Part shown: positions 15,438 through 24,185 of the stretch, piece by piece
Layout: each line of letters starts with the position of its first letter
Position numbering within the stretch: position 1 is the first letter of the stretch
Notes under the pieces: model-generated
The model's database searches: none
Seen by the model: the letters and a program-made list of their open reading frames with translations, nothing else
Told to the model about the DNA's origin: nothing
Source: Ensifer adhaerens
Lineage (GTDB): Bacteria > Pseudomonadota > Alphaproteobacteria > Rhizobiales > Rhizobiaceae
DNA length: 64,000 bases
NCBI RefSeq assembly: GCF_002940685.1
Contig: NZ_PNFP01000018.1
Location: 62,001 to 126,000, forward strand
Reading direction: 5' to 3'
Made by a program: the position numbers and the translations under genes

Positions 15438-16112
15438 CTACAACCAGTTCGAAATCTGGTCGAGCGGCTTCTTCACCTTGCCGGCAATCGGCACGGTGGC
15501 ATCCGGCGCGGGATAGCCGACCACCAGGATCAGGAACGGCTTCTCGCTGTCCGGCCGACCGCAGATCTCGTTGAGAAAGTTCATTGGCGCCGGCGTATGG
15601 GTGAGGGTCGCAAGCCCGGCGTGGTGCAGCGCCGTGATCAGGATGCCGGTGGCGATGCCGACGCTTTCGTTGATGTAGTAGTTCTTCTTGAGATCGCCCG
15701 GATTGGGGCCGCCGCGCTTCTGCGAGAAGACGACGATCAGGTAGGGAGCGGTCTCAAGAAAAGGCTTGTCCTCGTCGGTTCCGAGCGGCGCCAGCGCGTC
15801 GAGCCACTCCTGCGGCGCCTTCTCCCGATAAAAGACGCGCTCCTCCTCTTCCGCCGCGTGGCGCACCTCGGCCTTGATGCGGGCGCTTTCGATGACTGTG
15901 AAATGCCAGGGCTGATGGTTGGCGCCGCTCGGCGCCGTACCCGCCGCCTTCAGACAGGTCTCGATCACTTCGCGCGGCACCGGGCGATCGCTGAAGTAGC
16001 GCGTGGTGCGGCGGCGGTTGACCTCTTCATAGAAGTCCGCGGCGCGGGCCACCATCTCCTCCGGGCTGCGCTCGATCCACTGGTCATAGGGCGCGGTTTC
16101 GTGTGGACGCAT
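15438..16112 (-). CDS. Nitroreductase family protein (iodotyrosine deiodinase-like)
   Basis: This is a 224-residue FMN-dependent nitroreductase-fold protein. The N-terminal [20 protein letters not shown] binds the FMN phosphate. [18 protein letters not shown] and [16 protein letters not shown] place it in the subgroup that includes BluB and iodotyrosine deiodinase, which reduce activated ring substrates. Start and GGAGGAG ribosome site are strong. It is the last gene of a minus-strand run beginning with cytochrome c-prime, 58 bp after the diheme cytochrome gene, so co-transcription is likely. The natural substrate is unknown. Confidence 0.85.
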   Translation of the reverse strand: MRPHETAPYDQWIERSPEEMVARAADFYEEVNRRRTTRYFSDRPVPREVIETCLKAAGTAPSGANHQPWHFTVIESARIKAEVRHAAEEEERVFYREKAPQEWLDALAPLGTDEDKPFLETAPYLIVVFSQKRGGPNPGDLKKNYYINESVGIATGILITALHHAGLATLTHTPAPMNFLNEICGRPDSEKPFLILVVGYPAPDATVPIAGKVKKPLDQISNWL

Positions 16113-16170
16113 TCAGTCTCCTCCTCGTTGTGATGCCGAGTTGAGCGCGCCTTGCCGAGAAGATCAAGCG

Positions 16171-17085
16171 TCAGAGCGCCGGCACCGCCTTGAGATAGGC
16201 GGCGATCGCCTCGCGGTCGGCGGGTGCGAGTTTCGCCATGTTCTTCTGCACTTCCACCATCGAGCCGCCGACGGAATCGAACTCCGGCGTGAAGCCGGTC
16301 TCCAGATAGGAGGCAATGTCCGATGCGCTCCAGCCGCCGATGCTCTTCGAACCCGGCGTGATATCGGGAATGCGCCCCTCGCCTTCCGGGTTCGGCGCGC
16401 CGGCCAGCCATTGATCGGGCTCGAAGCCGCCGAGCGCGTTTCTCGGCGTATGGCACTCGCCGCAATGGCCCGGCCCCTCGACGAGATACTGGCCACGGGC
16501 GAGCTTCGGGTCGCTGGCGTCCACTGCGGCGCGTGGCTTGTCTGTCAGGAACAGGAGCTTCCAGCCACCCAGGGCGACCCGCATGTTGTAGGGGAACGGC
16601 AGTTCGTGCGGCGGCGCGACCTCGGTGCTCTTCGGCAGCGTTTTCATGAAGCCCCAGAGGTCGTTGATGTCCTTCACCGTCATGCGCGCATAGGAGCCGT
16701 AGGGAAAGGACGGGTAGAGATGCTCGCCGTTGCGCCCGACACCGCGTGTCATGGCGTTGCCGAACTCGGCGAGCGTCCATGCCCCGATGCCGGCGGTTTC
16801 GTCGGAGGAGATGTTCGGTGCGTGGAAGGTTCCAAAGGGGCTCTTCAGCGGTGCACCGCCCGACAACACGAGACGCGCCTCGCCCTCTGCACCCTTTTTG
16901 GCATGACAGCTGGCGCAGCCGCCGGCCCAGAAGACCTGTTCGCCATTGGCGAGATCCGGCTCTCCCAGGCCTTCCCAGTGGGAAGGACTCCAGGGCGCCG
17001 GTTTCGTCAGCCACCAGAAGGCTGCACCGCCGACGACGCCCAGCACCACAAGACCCGAAATCAGCTTCCTCGTCCGACGACCCAT
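16171..17085 (-). CDS. Diheme cytochrome c, membrane-anchored
   Basis: This 304-residue electron-transfer protein has an uncleaved or signal-anchor helix at residues about 8-26 (LISGLVVLGVVGGAAFWWL). It has two haem c sites, CASCH (57-61) and CGECH (208-212), each in its own cytochrome c domain. The layout is that of the cytochrome subunits that take electrons from periplasmic dehydrogenases, such as the gluconate and aldehyde dehydrogenase type. The ATG at 17085 has GAGGG upstream and is preferred over the ATG at 17097. It follows the cytochrome c-prime gene by 107 bp. Confidence 0.88.
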   Translation of the reverse strand: MGRRTRKLISGLVVLGVVGGAAFWWLTKPAPWSPSHWEGLGEPDLANGEQVFWAGGCASCHAKKGAEGEARLVLSGGAPLKSPFGTFHAPNISSDETAGIGAWTLAEFGNAMTRGVGRNGEHLYPSFPYGSYARMTVKDINDLWGFMKTLPKSTEVAPPHELPFPYNMRVALGGWKLLFLTDKPRAAVDASDPKLARGQYLVEGPGHCGECHTPRNALGGFEPDQWLAGAPNPEGEGRIPDITPGSKSIGGWSASDIASYLETGFTPEFDSVGGSMVEVQKNMAKLAPADREAIAAYLKAVPAL

Positions 17086-17192
17086 TGTCACCCTCATGCC
17101 CTGCTACAGGTGGGCTGCCCGCAAATACGAATGGAGGCACGCGGCTCGAAGTCGCGTGCCTCCCGTCTCACGTGACGCGACGTCGCCGCCGC

Positions 17193-17639
17193 TCAATCCT
17201 TCTTCAGGCGGTAGCTCTCATGACAGCTGCCGCAGTCCTTGCCGATGCCGCCGAGGGCCGCACCAACGCCTGCCTGATCGGCGGGGAGTTGCGCCAGAAC
17301 CGCCGAAGCATCGGTGCCGAGCTTGGCCGCCTTGGCCTTGAAGTCATCCAGGTTTTCCCAGATCTTCGGGCTTGCTTCGGTCTCATGGCCCGTTTCCGAA
17401 CCGGTCGGGAAGTGGTCCGGGAAGGTCTTCATGGTTTCGCTGATCGTCGTCAGCGATGCCTTGACGACCTCGGCGTCATAGGGCTTCTCGCCCTTGGCGA
17501 TGCCGGCAAGCGCTCCGGTCGCAGCACCCACCTTCTTCATCGCCTGCTGGCGAACCACCTGCGGCTCGTCGGCTGCGGTCACGGCAGTAACACCCAGGCC
17601 CGCAAGAGCGGCGGCCAATAGGAGTGCGCGTATTTTCAT
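17193..17639 (-). CDS. Cytochrome c-prime
   Basis: This is a 148-residue periplasmic four-helix-bundle cytochrome. A cleaved signal peptide (MKIRALLLAAALAGLGVTAVTA) is followed by the bundle. The single haem site CGSCH is close to the C-terminus (Cys136, Cys139, His140), the defining feature of class II cytochromes. Known members bind NO and CO at a five-coordinate haem and protect against nitrosative stress. The gene heads a run with the diheme cytochrome and nitroreductase genes. The ribosome site GGGAG is good. Confidence 0.93.
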   Translation of the reverse strand: MKIRALLLAAALAGLGVTAVTAADEPQVVRQQAMKKVGAATGALAGIAKGEKPYDAEVVKASLTTISETMKTFPDHFPTGSETGHETEASPKIWENLDDFKAKAAKLGTDASAVLAQLPADQAGVGAALGGIGKDCGSCHESYRLKKD

Positions 17640-17821
17640 CAGGATCTCCCGGTCAATGAAATCTATTCGGCGATTCTGCCTGTCTGGCCTTCATGCCCAA
17701 TGCGCCGGCATGATGTCATCTTGAGTATTCGACGGAAGTAACATTTTTTTGATGTGCTTGTTAGCACAGCGAAATTTCCGTCTATCGCCCTTACCCCGGG
17801 ATTTTGACAGCAGCCTCCTAT

Positions 17822-17844
17822 AACATGACTTTAATGTTCATGTT
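17822..17844. promoter_or_regulatory. AT-rich dyad between LysE and cytochrome c-prime genes
   Basis: AACATGA and TCATGTT form a perfect 7-bp inverted repeat with a 9-base centre, about 185 bases upstream of the cytochrome c-prime start. It could be a regulator site for that operon; the binding protein is unknown. Confidence 0.3.
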
Positions 17845-17870
17845 TATACTTCCCGCAAACCGGGACAACG

Positions 17871-18506
17871 TCACTGCATTGTCCAGCCCTGCCACACCGT
17901 GAAGGCCGCGACCAGAACAAGCACGGCGCCTGCGGCCCGGCCGATCCACACGGTCGCCCCGGGGCTCCCGACCAGAAAATCGCGACCGCGGCCGGCAGCA
18001 AGCGCAAGGCCACCGTAGACGGCAAGCTGCGTCACCGCGATCATCGCGGCCATGACCAGGGCTTGCGACCAGATCGGCCCGAACTGGGGTTTGAGGAATT
18101 GCGGGTAGACGGCCAGCATGAAGAGATAGGCTTTCGGGTTCATCAGGCTCGTCAATGTGCCCTGGCGGAAACTCGCCCAGCGCGAGAGCGCCCCCGCCCC
18201 ATCGATGCCACCGATGGTGATCGAGCTCTTGACCAGGGAAAAGCCGATCCAGGCGATGTAAGCGGCCCCCGCTATGAGCAGCACGTTGAAGAGGCCGGGC
18301 ACCAGATGCAGGACGACGCTGACGCCGAGCGCCGCATAGAGCGTGTGCAGGACGCCGCCGGCCATGATGCCGGCCGTCGCCGACAGGCCGGAGGCCCGCC
18401 CTCCCGTCAGCGCATTCGCCAGAACGAAGACCATGTCCATGCCAGGCACGATGATGATGCCGAACAGAAGGGTGAAGAAGAGCCAGAGATTTTCCGTATA
18501 GGTCAT
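17871..18506 (-). CDS. LysE family exporter
   Basis: This 211-residue inner-membrane exporter of the LysE/RhtB family has about six hydrophobic helices. It has the family's early LLFGIIIVPGMDMVFVLANAL segment and the central GTLTSLMNPKAYLFMLAVYPQF motif. Family members export basic or neutral amino acids and homoserine lactones; the substrate here is unknown. It is divergent from a WYL-domain regulator with inverted repeats between them, so that regulator probably controls it. Confidence 0.9.
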   Translation of the reverse strand: MTYTENLWLFFTLLFGIIIVPGMDMVFVLANALTGGRASGLSATAGIMAGGVLHTLYAALGVSVVLHLVPGLFNVLLIAGAAYIAWIGFSLVKSSITIGGIDGAGALSRWASFRQGTLTSLMNPKAYLFMLAVYPQFLKPQFGPIWSQALVMAAMIAVTQLAVYGGLALAAGRGRDFLVGSPGATVWIGRAAGAVLVLVAAFTVWQGWTMQ

Positions 18507-18592
18507 GTCAGTTGTCCGTCGTCTGGGTTTTCATTTCTCGAGACGAATTGCTGTTTTTTCAATTCGTTGGCTGATGGTATAAATCCGGGCAA

Positions 18593-18610
18593 CTGACAAG
18601 GTTGTGTCAG
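18593..18610. promoter_or_regulatory. Operator-like dyad between LysE and WYL regulator
   Basis: CTGACA-aggttg-TGTCAG is a perfect 6-6-6 palindrome just after a TATAAA box (18578-18583) reading toward the regulator. The motif CAACTGAC (18590-18597) recurs inverted as GTCAGTTG at 18507-18514, right at the LysE start, so two sites may bracket the divergent promoters. Confidence 0.5.
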
Positions 18611-18637
18611 GAGCGTTGACGACGGGAGCGGTTTTCG

Positions 18638-19333
18638 ATGCGCAAGGCGGCACGGCTTTTCGAGATCATCCAGATCCTCAGGCTTGCGCGAAAGCCGGTG
18701 ACCGGCGCTGAGATGGCCGAAGCGCTGGAAGTCACCGTCCGTTCGATCTACCGCGATATCGCAGCGCTGCAGGCCATGCGCGTGCCGATCGAGGGCGGCC
18801 GCGGTATCGGCTACATCCTCAGGCCCGGTTTCGACCTGCCGCCGCTGATGTTTTCGATCGAGGAAACGGAGGCGATCGCCGTGGCGCTGGCGCTGTTGTC
18901 GCGCACCGGCGACGCGGAACTGAAGGCGGCGGCCGGTCGTGTCAACCAGAAGATCACCGCCGCCGTGCCCGAGCCGCTCAGGCTCGCCTTCCGCTCACAA
19001 GCGCTGCATGCGTGGGGGACGATCGCCCCCTCGCCCGCGGGCATCGATCTCGCTTTGGTACGCCGGGCGATCCGCGACGAGCAGAAGCTCGAACTCGACT
19101 ATCGAGACGAACTCGGCCGCGCGACCGAACGAACGATCCGGCCGGTGGCGCTGATCTACTATTCGGAAACCGCCAACATCGTTGCCTGGTGCGAGCTCAG
19201 GCAGGCGATCCGCAACTTCCGCGCCGATCGTGTCGAACATTGCGAGGCGGTCGACGCCTATTTTCCAGGCGACGGCAACCGTCTGAGGGAACTCTGGGTC
19301 AGCGGCTGGCAGACGCCACCCACGGCAGCCTGA
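18638..19333 (+). CDS. YafY-type regulator (HTH_11 plus WYL domain)
   Basis: This is a 231-residue regulator. The N-terminal winged helix (residues about 1-60) contains EIIQILRLARKPVTGAEMAE and VTVRSIYRDIAAL, the DeoR-like HTH_11 pattern. The C-terminal half, from about residue 135, is a WYL-type ligand domain (ELDYRDELG, RTIRPVALIYYSETANIVAWC). It starts at the ATG 18638 after GGGAGCGG. It is divergent from the LysE exporter gene, which is the likely target. The ligand is unknown. Confidence 0.88.
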   Translation: MRKAARLFEIIQILRLARKPVTGAEMAEALEVTVRSIYRDIAALQAMRVPIEGGRGIGYILRPGFDLPPLMFSIEETEAIAVALALLSRTGDAELKAAAGRVNQKITAAVPEPLRLAFRSQALHAWGTIAPSPAGIDLALVRRAIRDEQKLELDYRDELGRATERTIRPVALIYYSETANIVAWCELRQAIRNFRADRVEHCEAVDAYFPGDGNRLRELWVSGWQTPPTAA

Positions 19334-19367
19334 GGCCGCGCCTCACAGCGTGCGCCCCGAACGAAAA

Positions 19368-19389
19368 GACCCGGCGCAAGCGCCGGGTC
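19368..19389 (-). terminator. Terminator of sodB
   Basis: GACCCGGCGC and GCGCCGGGTC pair perfectly over 10 bp with a 2-base loop. On the minus strand the stem is followed by TTTTCG, so it ends the sodB transcript, 28 bases after its stop codon. Confidence 0.75.
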
Positions 19390-19417
19390 CAGAGGTCATG
19401 CATCGAACACGAGCCGC

Positions 19418-20020
19418 TTACTTGGAAGCCGCTTCGTACATTTCAAGCACGTAGTCCCAGTTGATCAGGCTGTCGACGAAGGCTTCGAGGTACTTCGGAC
19501 GCGCGTTGCGGTAGTCGATGTAATAGGAGTGTTCCCAGACATCGACGCCGAGGATCGGCGAGGCGCCGTGCACGAGCGGGTTTTCGCCGTTCGGGGTCTT
19601 GGAGATTTCGAGCTTGCCGTTCTTGACCGAGAGCCAGGCCCAGCCCGAGCCGAACTGGCCGGTGCCGGCGGCGATGAAATCGGCCCGGAACTTGTCGTAG
19701 CCGCCGAGATCGGACTTGATGGCTGCTTCGAGCTTGGCCGGCAGGCTGGTGCCCCCGCCGCCCTTCTTCATCCACTTCCAGAAGTGGATGTGGTTGTAGT
19801 GCTGGCCGGCATTGTTGAACAGCGGCTGGTTGGTGCCGTAGGACTTCTTGACGACTTCCTCCAGGGACAGGTCGGAGAGGCCAGCTTCTTCTGCAAGCTT
19901 GTTGCCGTTGGTCACGTAGGCAAGGTGGTGCTTGTCGTGGTGGTACTCGAGCGTCTCGCGCGACATGTAGGGGGCCAGCGCATCGTAGTCGTAGGGAAGG
20001 TTCGGCAATTCGAAGGCCAT
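19418..20020 (-). CDS. sodB: Superoxide dismutase, Fe/Mn family
   Basis: This enzyme converts superoxide to oxygen and hydrogen peroxide. The 200-residue protein has all four metal ligands: His27 (EYHHDKHH), His77 (QHYNHIHFW), Asp160 and His164 (GVDVWEHSYYIDY). The active-site Gln lies at residue 73, before the second ligand, as in iron-type enzymes; the manganese-type Gln position is occupied by Gly. Rhizobial homologues can be cambialistic. There is no signal peptide, so it is cytoplasmic. I use the ATG at 20020; the longer open frame is not family-like. Confidence 0.93.
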   Translation of the reverse strand: MAFELPNLPYDYDALAPYMSRETLEYHHDKHHLAYVTNGNKLAEEAGLSDLSLEEVVKKSYGTNQPLFNNAGQHYNHIHFWKWMKKGGGGTSLPAKLEAAIKSDLGGYDKFRADFIAAGTGQFGSGWAWLSVKNGKLEISKTPNGENPLVHGASPILGVDVWEHSYYIDYRNARPKYLEAFVDSLINWDYVLEMYEAASK

Positions 20021-20138
20021 GTGGGCATCTCCTCTTGGCATGGAATTTCGTCGGGAAATCCGTGAGCGGGAACATAGGCACCGGCCCCCATGGAGGCAAC
20101 CGATGCAATGCCAATTTTTCCTCAACCCACGGAATATA

Positions 20139-20159
20139 CTTTCAACATCATTTTGAAAG
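20139..20159. promoter_or_regulatory. Dyad in the sodB upstream region
   Basis: CTTTCAA and TTGAAAG form a perfect 7-bp inverted repeat with a 7-base AT-rich centre, between sodB and the divergent small secreted-protein gene. It is a plausible operator; I do not recognise the binding protein. Confidence 0.35.
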
Positions 20160-20238
20160 CATGACGCTTTCGAGCACATTCATGCCACGGTTTGCTTGCA
20201 GCCTGCCGCCGACCACAACCATGCATAAAGGACAGCCT

Positions 20239-20577
20239 ATGCCGCAGCGCCTGATGACCGCCCTTTCCCTTTCCGCAGCCGCAGCGCTCTTCGCATCCAA
20301 TGCCGCAGCCTCCTCCGGCGACGCATGGGAGAGCTTTCGCGCAGAGGTTTCGCAAAAGTGCCTGGCGGCCGCCTCATCGCTCGAAAAGGCCAGCACCGTC
20401 GTCGACCCCTTCGGCTCGGAAAGTTTCGGCCTGGCGCTGGTGATCGGCACGCCGAAAGGCTCCGAGGCGGCCGTGACCCAGATCTGCGTCTTCGACAAGC
20501 AGAAGAAGACGGTCGAACTCGGCGGCGAACTGACACCCGATACGGTGAACATCGCCGTTCCAACCAAGGCGCAATAG
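20239..20577 (+). CDS. Small secreted hypothetical protein
   Basis: This is a 112-residue product starting at the ATG 20239 with AAGGA nine bases upstream. Residues 1-25 (MPQRLMTALSLSAAAALFAS, then NAAAS) form a signal peptide, so the mature 87-residue protein is periplasmic. It has two cysteines (about 41 and 83) that could form a disulfide. The strand-rich sequence SFGLALVIGTPKGSEAAVTQICVFDK resembles small rhizobial exported proteins, but I cannot name a family. The next gene starts 2 bases after its stop, so the two are translationally linked. Confidence 0.72.
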   Translation: MPQRLMTALSLSAAAALFASNAAASSGDAWESFRAEVSQKCLAAASSLEKASTVVDPFGSESFGLALVIGTPKGSEAAVTQICVFDKQKKTVELGGELTPDTVNIAVPTKAQ

Positions 20578-20579
20578 GC

Positions 20580-21461
20580 TTGGACAATTCGTCCCTCGAC
20601 AGCCTGCGCCAGGCGATCACCCGCGTCTATCCAGACCTTGTGGGCGCAGCCTTCACGCTCGCAACAGCCGGCTGGCATTCTGTCGCGGTGGATGTCGATG
20701 ATCGCCTGATCTTCAAGTTTCCACGCCACGACATTGCCCGCGCGGCGCTGGTCAAGGAGGCGGCCCTGCTCGCGCTCATCCGTCCGGCCGTCGCGATGCC
20801 GGTACCGGACCTGACGCTGCACGACGGGCCGCCGCTGTTCTCCGTGCACGGGAAGCTGAAGGGCGAGCACCTTCCCCCCGATGCCTACGGGGCCCTTCCG
20901 GAAGCGGCGCGCGAGCGGCTCGGGCGAAAGCTCGCGCAGTTCTATGCAGAGATTCATGCGCTCGATGGTCAAGCAATGGCGGCGGCCGGCGCCGGCGCGC
21001 TCGAGCCCTGGCTGACACCTCGGGAGATCAGGGCGAAGGCTCTGCCGGCTGTGCCCGCCGAACACAGGCGGCTGGCGGAGACGACGATCGCCGCATTCGA
21101 GGCGATGGCGCCGGACCCCTGCGGCTCGACCTACGGGTTCTTCGACGGCCACGGCTGGAACATGGCCTTCGACCATGCCCGGCAAGAATTGAACGGTATT
21201 TACGACTTTGCCGACAGCGGCATTGGTCCGCTGCACCGCGAGTTCATCTATTCGAACCTGATCTCAAGCGACCTGACCGAACGGATCGTCACCCATTACG
21301 AGCGGCTGACCGGGCGTTCACTCGATCGCCGCCGCATCCTTGTGCTCTCGGGAATGCACCGGCTGACGGAGCTTGCCGAGCTTGCGGATGATCCCGAACA
21401 TGCGCCCGAGATGGTCCGCTTCTTCAATCGCTGGGCGGAGACCGCCGGCGCCCTGCTCTAG
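20580..21461 (+). CDS. Aminoglycoside phosphotransferase-fold kinase
   Basis: This is a 293-residue protein of the APH/choline kinase fold. It has an N-lobe Lys strand (RLIFKFPRHD), a catalytic-loop equivalent FFDGHGWNMAFD and a metal-binding DFADSGIGPLHREF. The usual HGDxxxxN is altered to DGHGWN, so activity may differ from drug kinases. The substrate is unknown; small hydroxylated metabolites are more likely than drugs. The start is taken as the TTG at 20580, two bases after the preceding stop and with AAGG upstream. The frame is open further upstream, but that part overlaps the secreted-protein gene. Confidence 0.72.
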   Translation: MDNSSLDSLRQAITRVYPDLVGAAFTLATAGWHSVAVDVDDRLIFKFPRHDIARAALVKEAALLALIRPAVAMPVPDLTLHDGPPLFSVHGKLKGEHLPPDAYGALPEAARERLGRKLAQFYAEIHALDGQAMAAAGAGALEPWLTPREIRAKALPAVPAEHRRLAETTIAAFEAMAPDPCGSTYGFFDGHGWNMAFDHARQELNGIYDFADSGIGPLHREFIYSNLISSDLTERIVTHYERLTGRSLDRRRILVLSGMHRLTELAELADDPEHAPEMVRFFNRWAETAGALL

Positions 21462-21477
21462 ACGCCGACGTTTATGC

Positions 21478-22359
21478 TCAGATGTCGCGCGCCGCGTGCG
21501 CCCAGTCCATGTAAAGGTCGCGGGCCTTGGCTGCGACCGGACCGGCCTGCAGGTCGCGGCTTTCGAGGCGCGTCACCGGCAGGACCTTGGAATAGTTGCC
21601 TGACGTGAAGATCTCGTCGGCCGCTTCGAAGTCGGCCATCGTCAGCGTCGCTTCAACGACTTCGAAACCGGCCGCGCGCAAGAGCGTCATCACGCGGAAG
21701 CGGGTGATGCCGGCAAGGAAGGTGCGGTTGGCAGCCGGCGTGAAGACGACGCCGTCCTTGACCAGGAAGACGTTGGAGGAGCCGGTCTCGGCAATATTGC
21801 CGAGCATGTCGCGCACCAGTGCGTTGTCGAAGCCGCGCGAGCGGGCTTCGGTCAGGATGCGCGCATTGTTCGGATAGAGGCAGCCGGCCTTGGCGTCGGT
21901 CGGCATCGATTCCAGCGTCGGCCGGCGGAACGGCGAAAGCGTCAGCGACGAGCCGCCATGGCCATTGCCCATCGGCGCTTCGAACAGGCAGAGCGCGAAA
22001 CGGGTCGATTCCGGATCGATGGCGACAACACCGGCCGCGCCGTGCTCGGCCCAGTACATCGGCTTGACGTAGAGCGCCGTCTTGCCGTCGAACTTCTTGG
22101 CGCCTTCCCAGGTCAGCGCCTCGATTTCTTCCGCAGCCATCGTCGGCTTCAGGCCAAGCGCCGTTGCCGAGCGGTTGACGCGCTGGCAATGCAGGTCGAG
22201 ATCGGGCGCGACGCCATCGAAGACACGAGCGCCGTCGAACACCGTCGAACCCAGCCACATCGCGTGCGAGGTCGGGCCGATCAGCGGCGGATTGCCCGAG
22301 AGCCATTCACCATCGACATAGGTCCAGGTCACTGAGCGGGGGGATGTATCGACGGCCAT
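21478..22359 (-). CDS. Class IV aminotransferase (branched-chain aminotransferase-like)
   Basis: This is a 293-residue PLP enzyme of fold type IV. The PLP lysine is Lys157 in [12 protein letters not shown]. The motif [20 protein letters not shown] carries the cofactor-holding Glu191. The N-terminus ([20 protein letters not shown]) matches the IlvE group, so transamination of branched-chain amino acids is the best guess, with D-amino-acid aminotransferase as the alternative. The ATG at 22359 has GGAG upstream and is preferred over a longer frame to 22389. It is divergent from the GNAT/ADH operon. Confidence 0.87.
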   Translation of the reverse strand: MAVDTSPRSVTWTYVDGEWLSGNPPLIGPTSHAMWLGSTVFDGARVFDGVAPDLDLHCQRVNRSATALGLKPTMAAEEIEALTWEGAKKFDGKTALYVKPMYWAEHGAAGVVAIDPESTRFALCLFEAPMGNGHGGSSLTLSPFRRPTLESMPTDAKAGCLYPNNARILTEARSRGFDNALVRDMLGNIAETGSSNVFLVKDGVVFTPAANRTFLAGITRFRVMTLLRAAGFEVVEATLTMADFEAADEIFTSGNYSKVLPVTRLESRDLQAGPVAAKARDLYMDWAHAARDI

Positions 22360-22512
22360 TGGCGTCTCCTTCAGGTTTTTTGTTCTCATTCCTCGGCATA
22401 ACCCGAAAAAACAGCATCGTGGTGAATGGGTCTATCAAAAAATGTCATGGCGGCCATTCTGGTCGGCAGGCGAGCTCTCGCTTAGTCTCTCGCTTCAAAG
22501 AAGGGAGCAACC

Positions 22513-23040
22513 GTGCGCATCAAGCATCTCGACCAGGACGACGTGGACGTCTTCCGCCAGATCAGGCTGGAGGCGCTCAACCGCGCGCCCGAGGCCTTCG
22601 CGTCGACGGCCGCCGACTGGGAGCGGCTTTCGACCGAGGAATGGCGTGCGCGGTTGACCGCCAATGCCGTCTTTGTCGCGTTCGAAGACGACCGGCCTCT
22701 GGGGATCATGGGGCTGATGCGCGAACGCGCGAGCCGGCTGGCGCACCGGGCCACGATCATCATGGTTTATGTGCGCGACGAAGCGCGCGGTTCCGGCGTG
22801 GCGCGGCGTCTTCTGACCCATCTGACCGACCAAGCTCGCGCCTCCGGCATCCGTCTGCTCGAACTCGTCGTGCGTGCAGACAACCCCGCGGCTATCCGCT
22901 TCTACACGCGCGAGGGCTTTCGCGAGATCGGCCGTGTGCCGGGCGGGATGTTCGATGGCGAGAAAGAAGTCGACGAGATCTTGATGGCACGGCATATCGA
23001 CGGCCGCGACGCGCCGGCAGGGCAAGGAGTACCCAAATGA
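22513..23040 (+). CDS. GNAT family N-acetyltransferase
   Basis: This 175-residue acetyltransferase has the acetyl-CoA motif [19 protein letters not shown] (RxxGxG around residue 94). The late [19 protein letters not shown] segment is typical of GNATs acting on amino-acid-like substrates. The start is GTG with GAAGGGAG upstream. Its stop overlaps the ATG of the alcohol dehydrogenase gene (ATGA), so the two are translationally coupled. The substrate is not known; pairing with a dehydrogenase suggests a small detoxification or modification unit. Confidence 0.87.
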   Translation: MRIKHLDQDDVDVFRQIRLEALNRAPEAFASTAADWERLSTEEWRARLTANAVFVAFEDDRPLGIMGLMRERASRLAHRATIIMVYVRDEARGSGVARRLLTHLTDQARASGIRLLELVVRADNPAAIRFYTREGFREIGRVPGGMFDGEKEVDEILMARHIDGRDAPAGQGVPK

Positions 23041-24077
23041 GAGCGATGTATTACGACGCCTTCGAGAAGACGCCGGAAATCCGCACACTTCCAGATCCGA
23101 CCCCGACCGAAAACGGCGTGGTCATCAAGGTCGAGGCGACAGGGCTCTGCCGTTCCGACTGGCATGGCTGGATGGGCCACGACGCCGACATCCGCCTGCC
23201 GCATGTGCCGGGCCACGAACTGGCGGGCGTCGTCACCGCGACCGGCCGCGGCGTCATGCGCTACAAGGTCGGCGACCGCGTCACCGTGCCCTTCGTTTCC
23301 GGCTGCGGCCGCTGCGGTGAGTGCCGCTCGGGCAACCAGCAGGTCTGCGAGGCGCAGTTCCAGCCGGGCTTTACCCATTGGGGTTCTTTTGCCGAATACG
23401 TGGCGCTCGACTTTGCCGACCAGAACCTCGTGCATCTGCCTGAAAGCATGGACTTCACCACAGCCGCAAGCCTTGGCTGCCGCTTCGCCACCTCGTTCCG
23501 CGCCGTCGCCGACCAGGCCAAGGTCAAGGGCGGCGAGTGGGTGGCGGTGCATGGCTGCGGCGGTGTCGGCCTGTCGGCGATCATGATCGCGGCGGCCCTC
23601 GGCGCCCAGCCGATCGCCATCGACATCGCCGAAGACAAGCTCGCCTTCGCGCGCAAGCTCGGCGCGGTCGCTGTCATCAACGGCCGCGAGGTCGAGGACG
23701 TTGCAGCGGCGGTGAAGGAGATTACCGGCGGCGGCGCGCATGTGTCGATCGACGCGCTCGGTAATCCGGTGACCTGCTTCAACTCGATCAAGAACCTGCG
23801 CCGACGCGGACGCCACGTCCAGGTCGGGCTGATGCTCGGCGACCAGGCGACGCCCGCGATCCCGATGGCGCAGGTGATCGGCCACGAGCTCGAGATCTAC
23901 GGCAGCCATGGCATGCAGGCCTGGCGTTACGACGCCATGCTGACAATGATCGCAGACGGCAAGCTGAAGCCGCAGCAGCTGATCGGCCGGGAGATCTCGC
24001 TTGAAGAGGCGATCCCTGCCCTCACCGCCATGGACCGCGCGACCGACCTCGGCATCAGCGTCATCACGCGGTTCTGA
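23037..24077 (+). CDS. Zinc-dependent alcohol dehydrogenase
   Basis: This is a 346-residue medium-chain dehydrogenase/reductase. Catalytic zinc ligands are Cys38, His60 and Glu61 (GLCRSD, PGHELAG). The structural-zinc cysteines are 90, 93, 96 and 104 ([15 protein letters not shown]). The NAD-binding turn is [11 protein letters not shown], and the later [17 protein letters not shown] suits NAD. It therefore oxidises an alcohol or reduces an aldehyde in the cytoplasm; the substrate is unknown. It overlaps the upstream GNAT gene by four bases. Confidence 0.92.
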   Translation: MRAMYYDAFEKTPEIRTLPDPTPTENGVVIKVEATGLCRSDWHGWMGHDADIRLPHVPGHELAGVVTATGRGVMRYKVGDRVTVPFVSGCGRCGECRSGNQQVCEAQFQPGFTHWGSFAEYVALDFADQNLVHLPESMDFTTAASLGCRFATSFRAVADQAKVKGGEWVAVHGCGGVGLSAIMIAAALGAQPIAIDIAEDKLAFARKLGAVAVINGREVEDVAAAVKEITGGGAHVSIDALGNPVTCFNSIKNLRRRGRHVQVGLMLGDQATPAIPMAQVIGHELEIYGSHGMQAWRYDAMLTMIADGKLKPQQLIGREISLEEAIPALTAMDRATDLGISVITRF

Positions 24078-24158
24078 AGACCACGGCAAGCCCGGATCAC
24101 TCCATCCGGCAGGCAATATGAGGGGCACCCATTCCGACTCACCGTCCGCATGCGCTAG

Positions 24159-24182
24159 CCTTGTCCCCAATCGGGGACAAGG
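24159..24182 (+). promoter_or_regulatory. Perfect 10-bp hairpin abutting the DUF1275 start codon
   Basis: CCTTGTCCCC and GGGGACAAGG pair perfectly around an AATC loop and end three bases before the ATG at 24186. The 3-prime arm contains the only ribosome-binding-like purines, so the structure would block initiation unless opened. As DNA it could also be an operator. Confidence 0.5.
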
Positions 24183-24185
24183 CAG

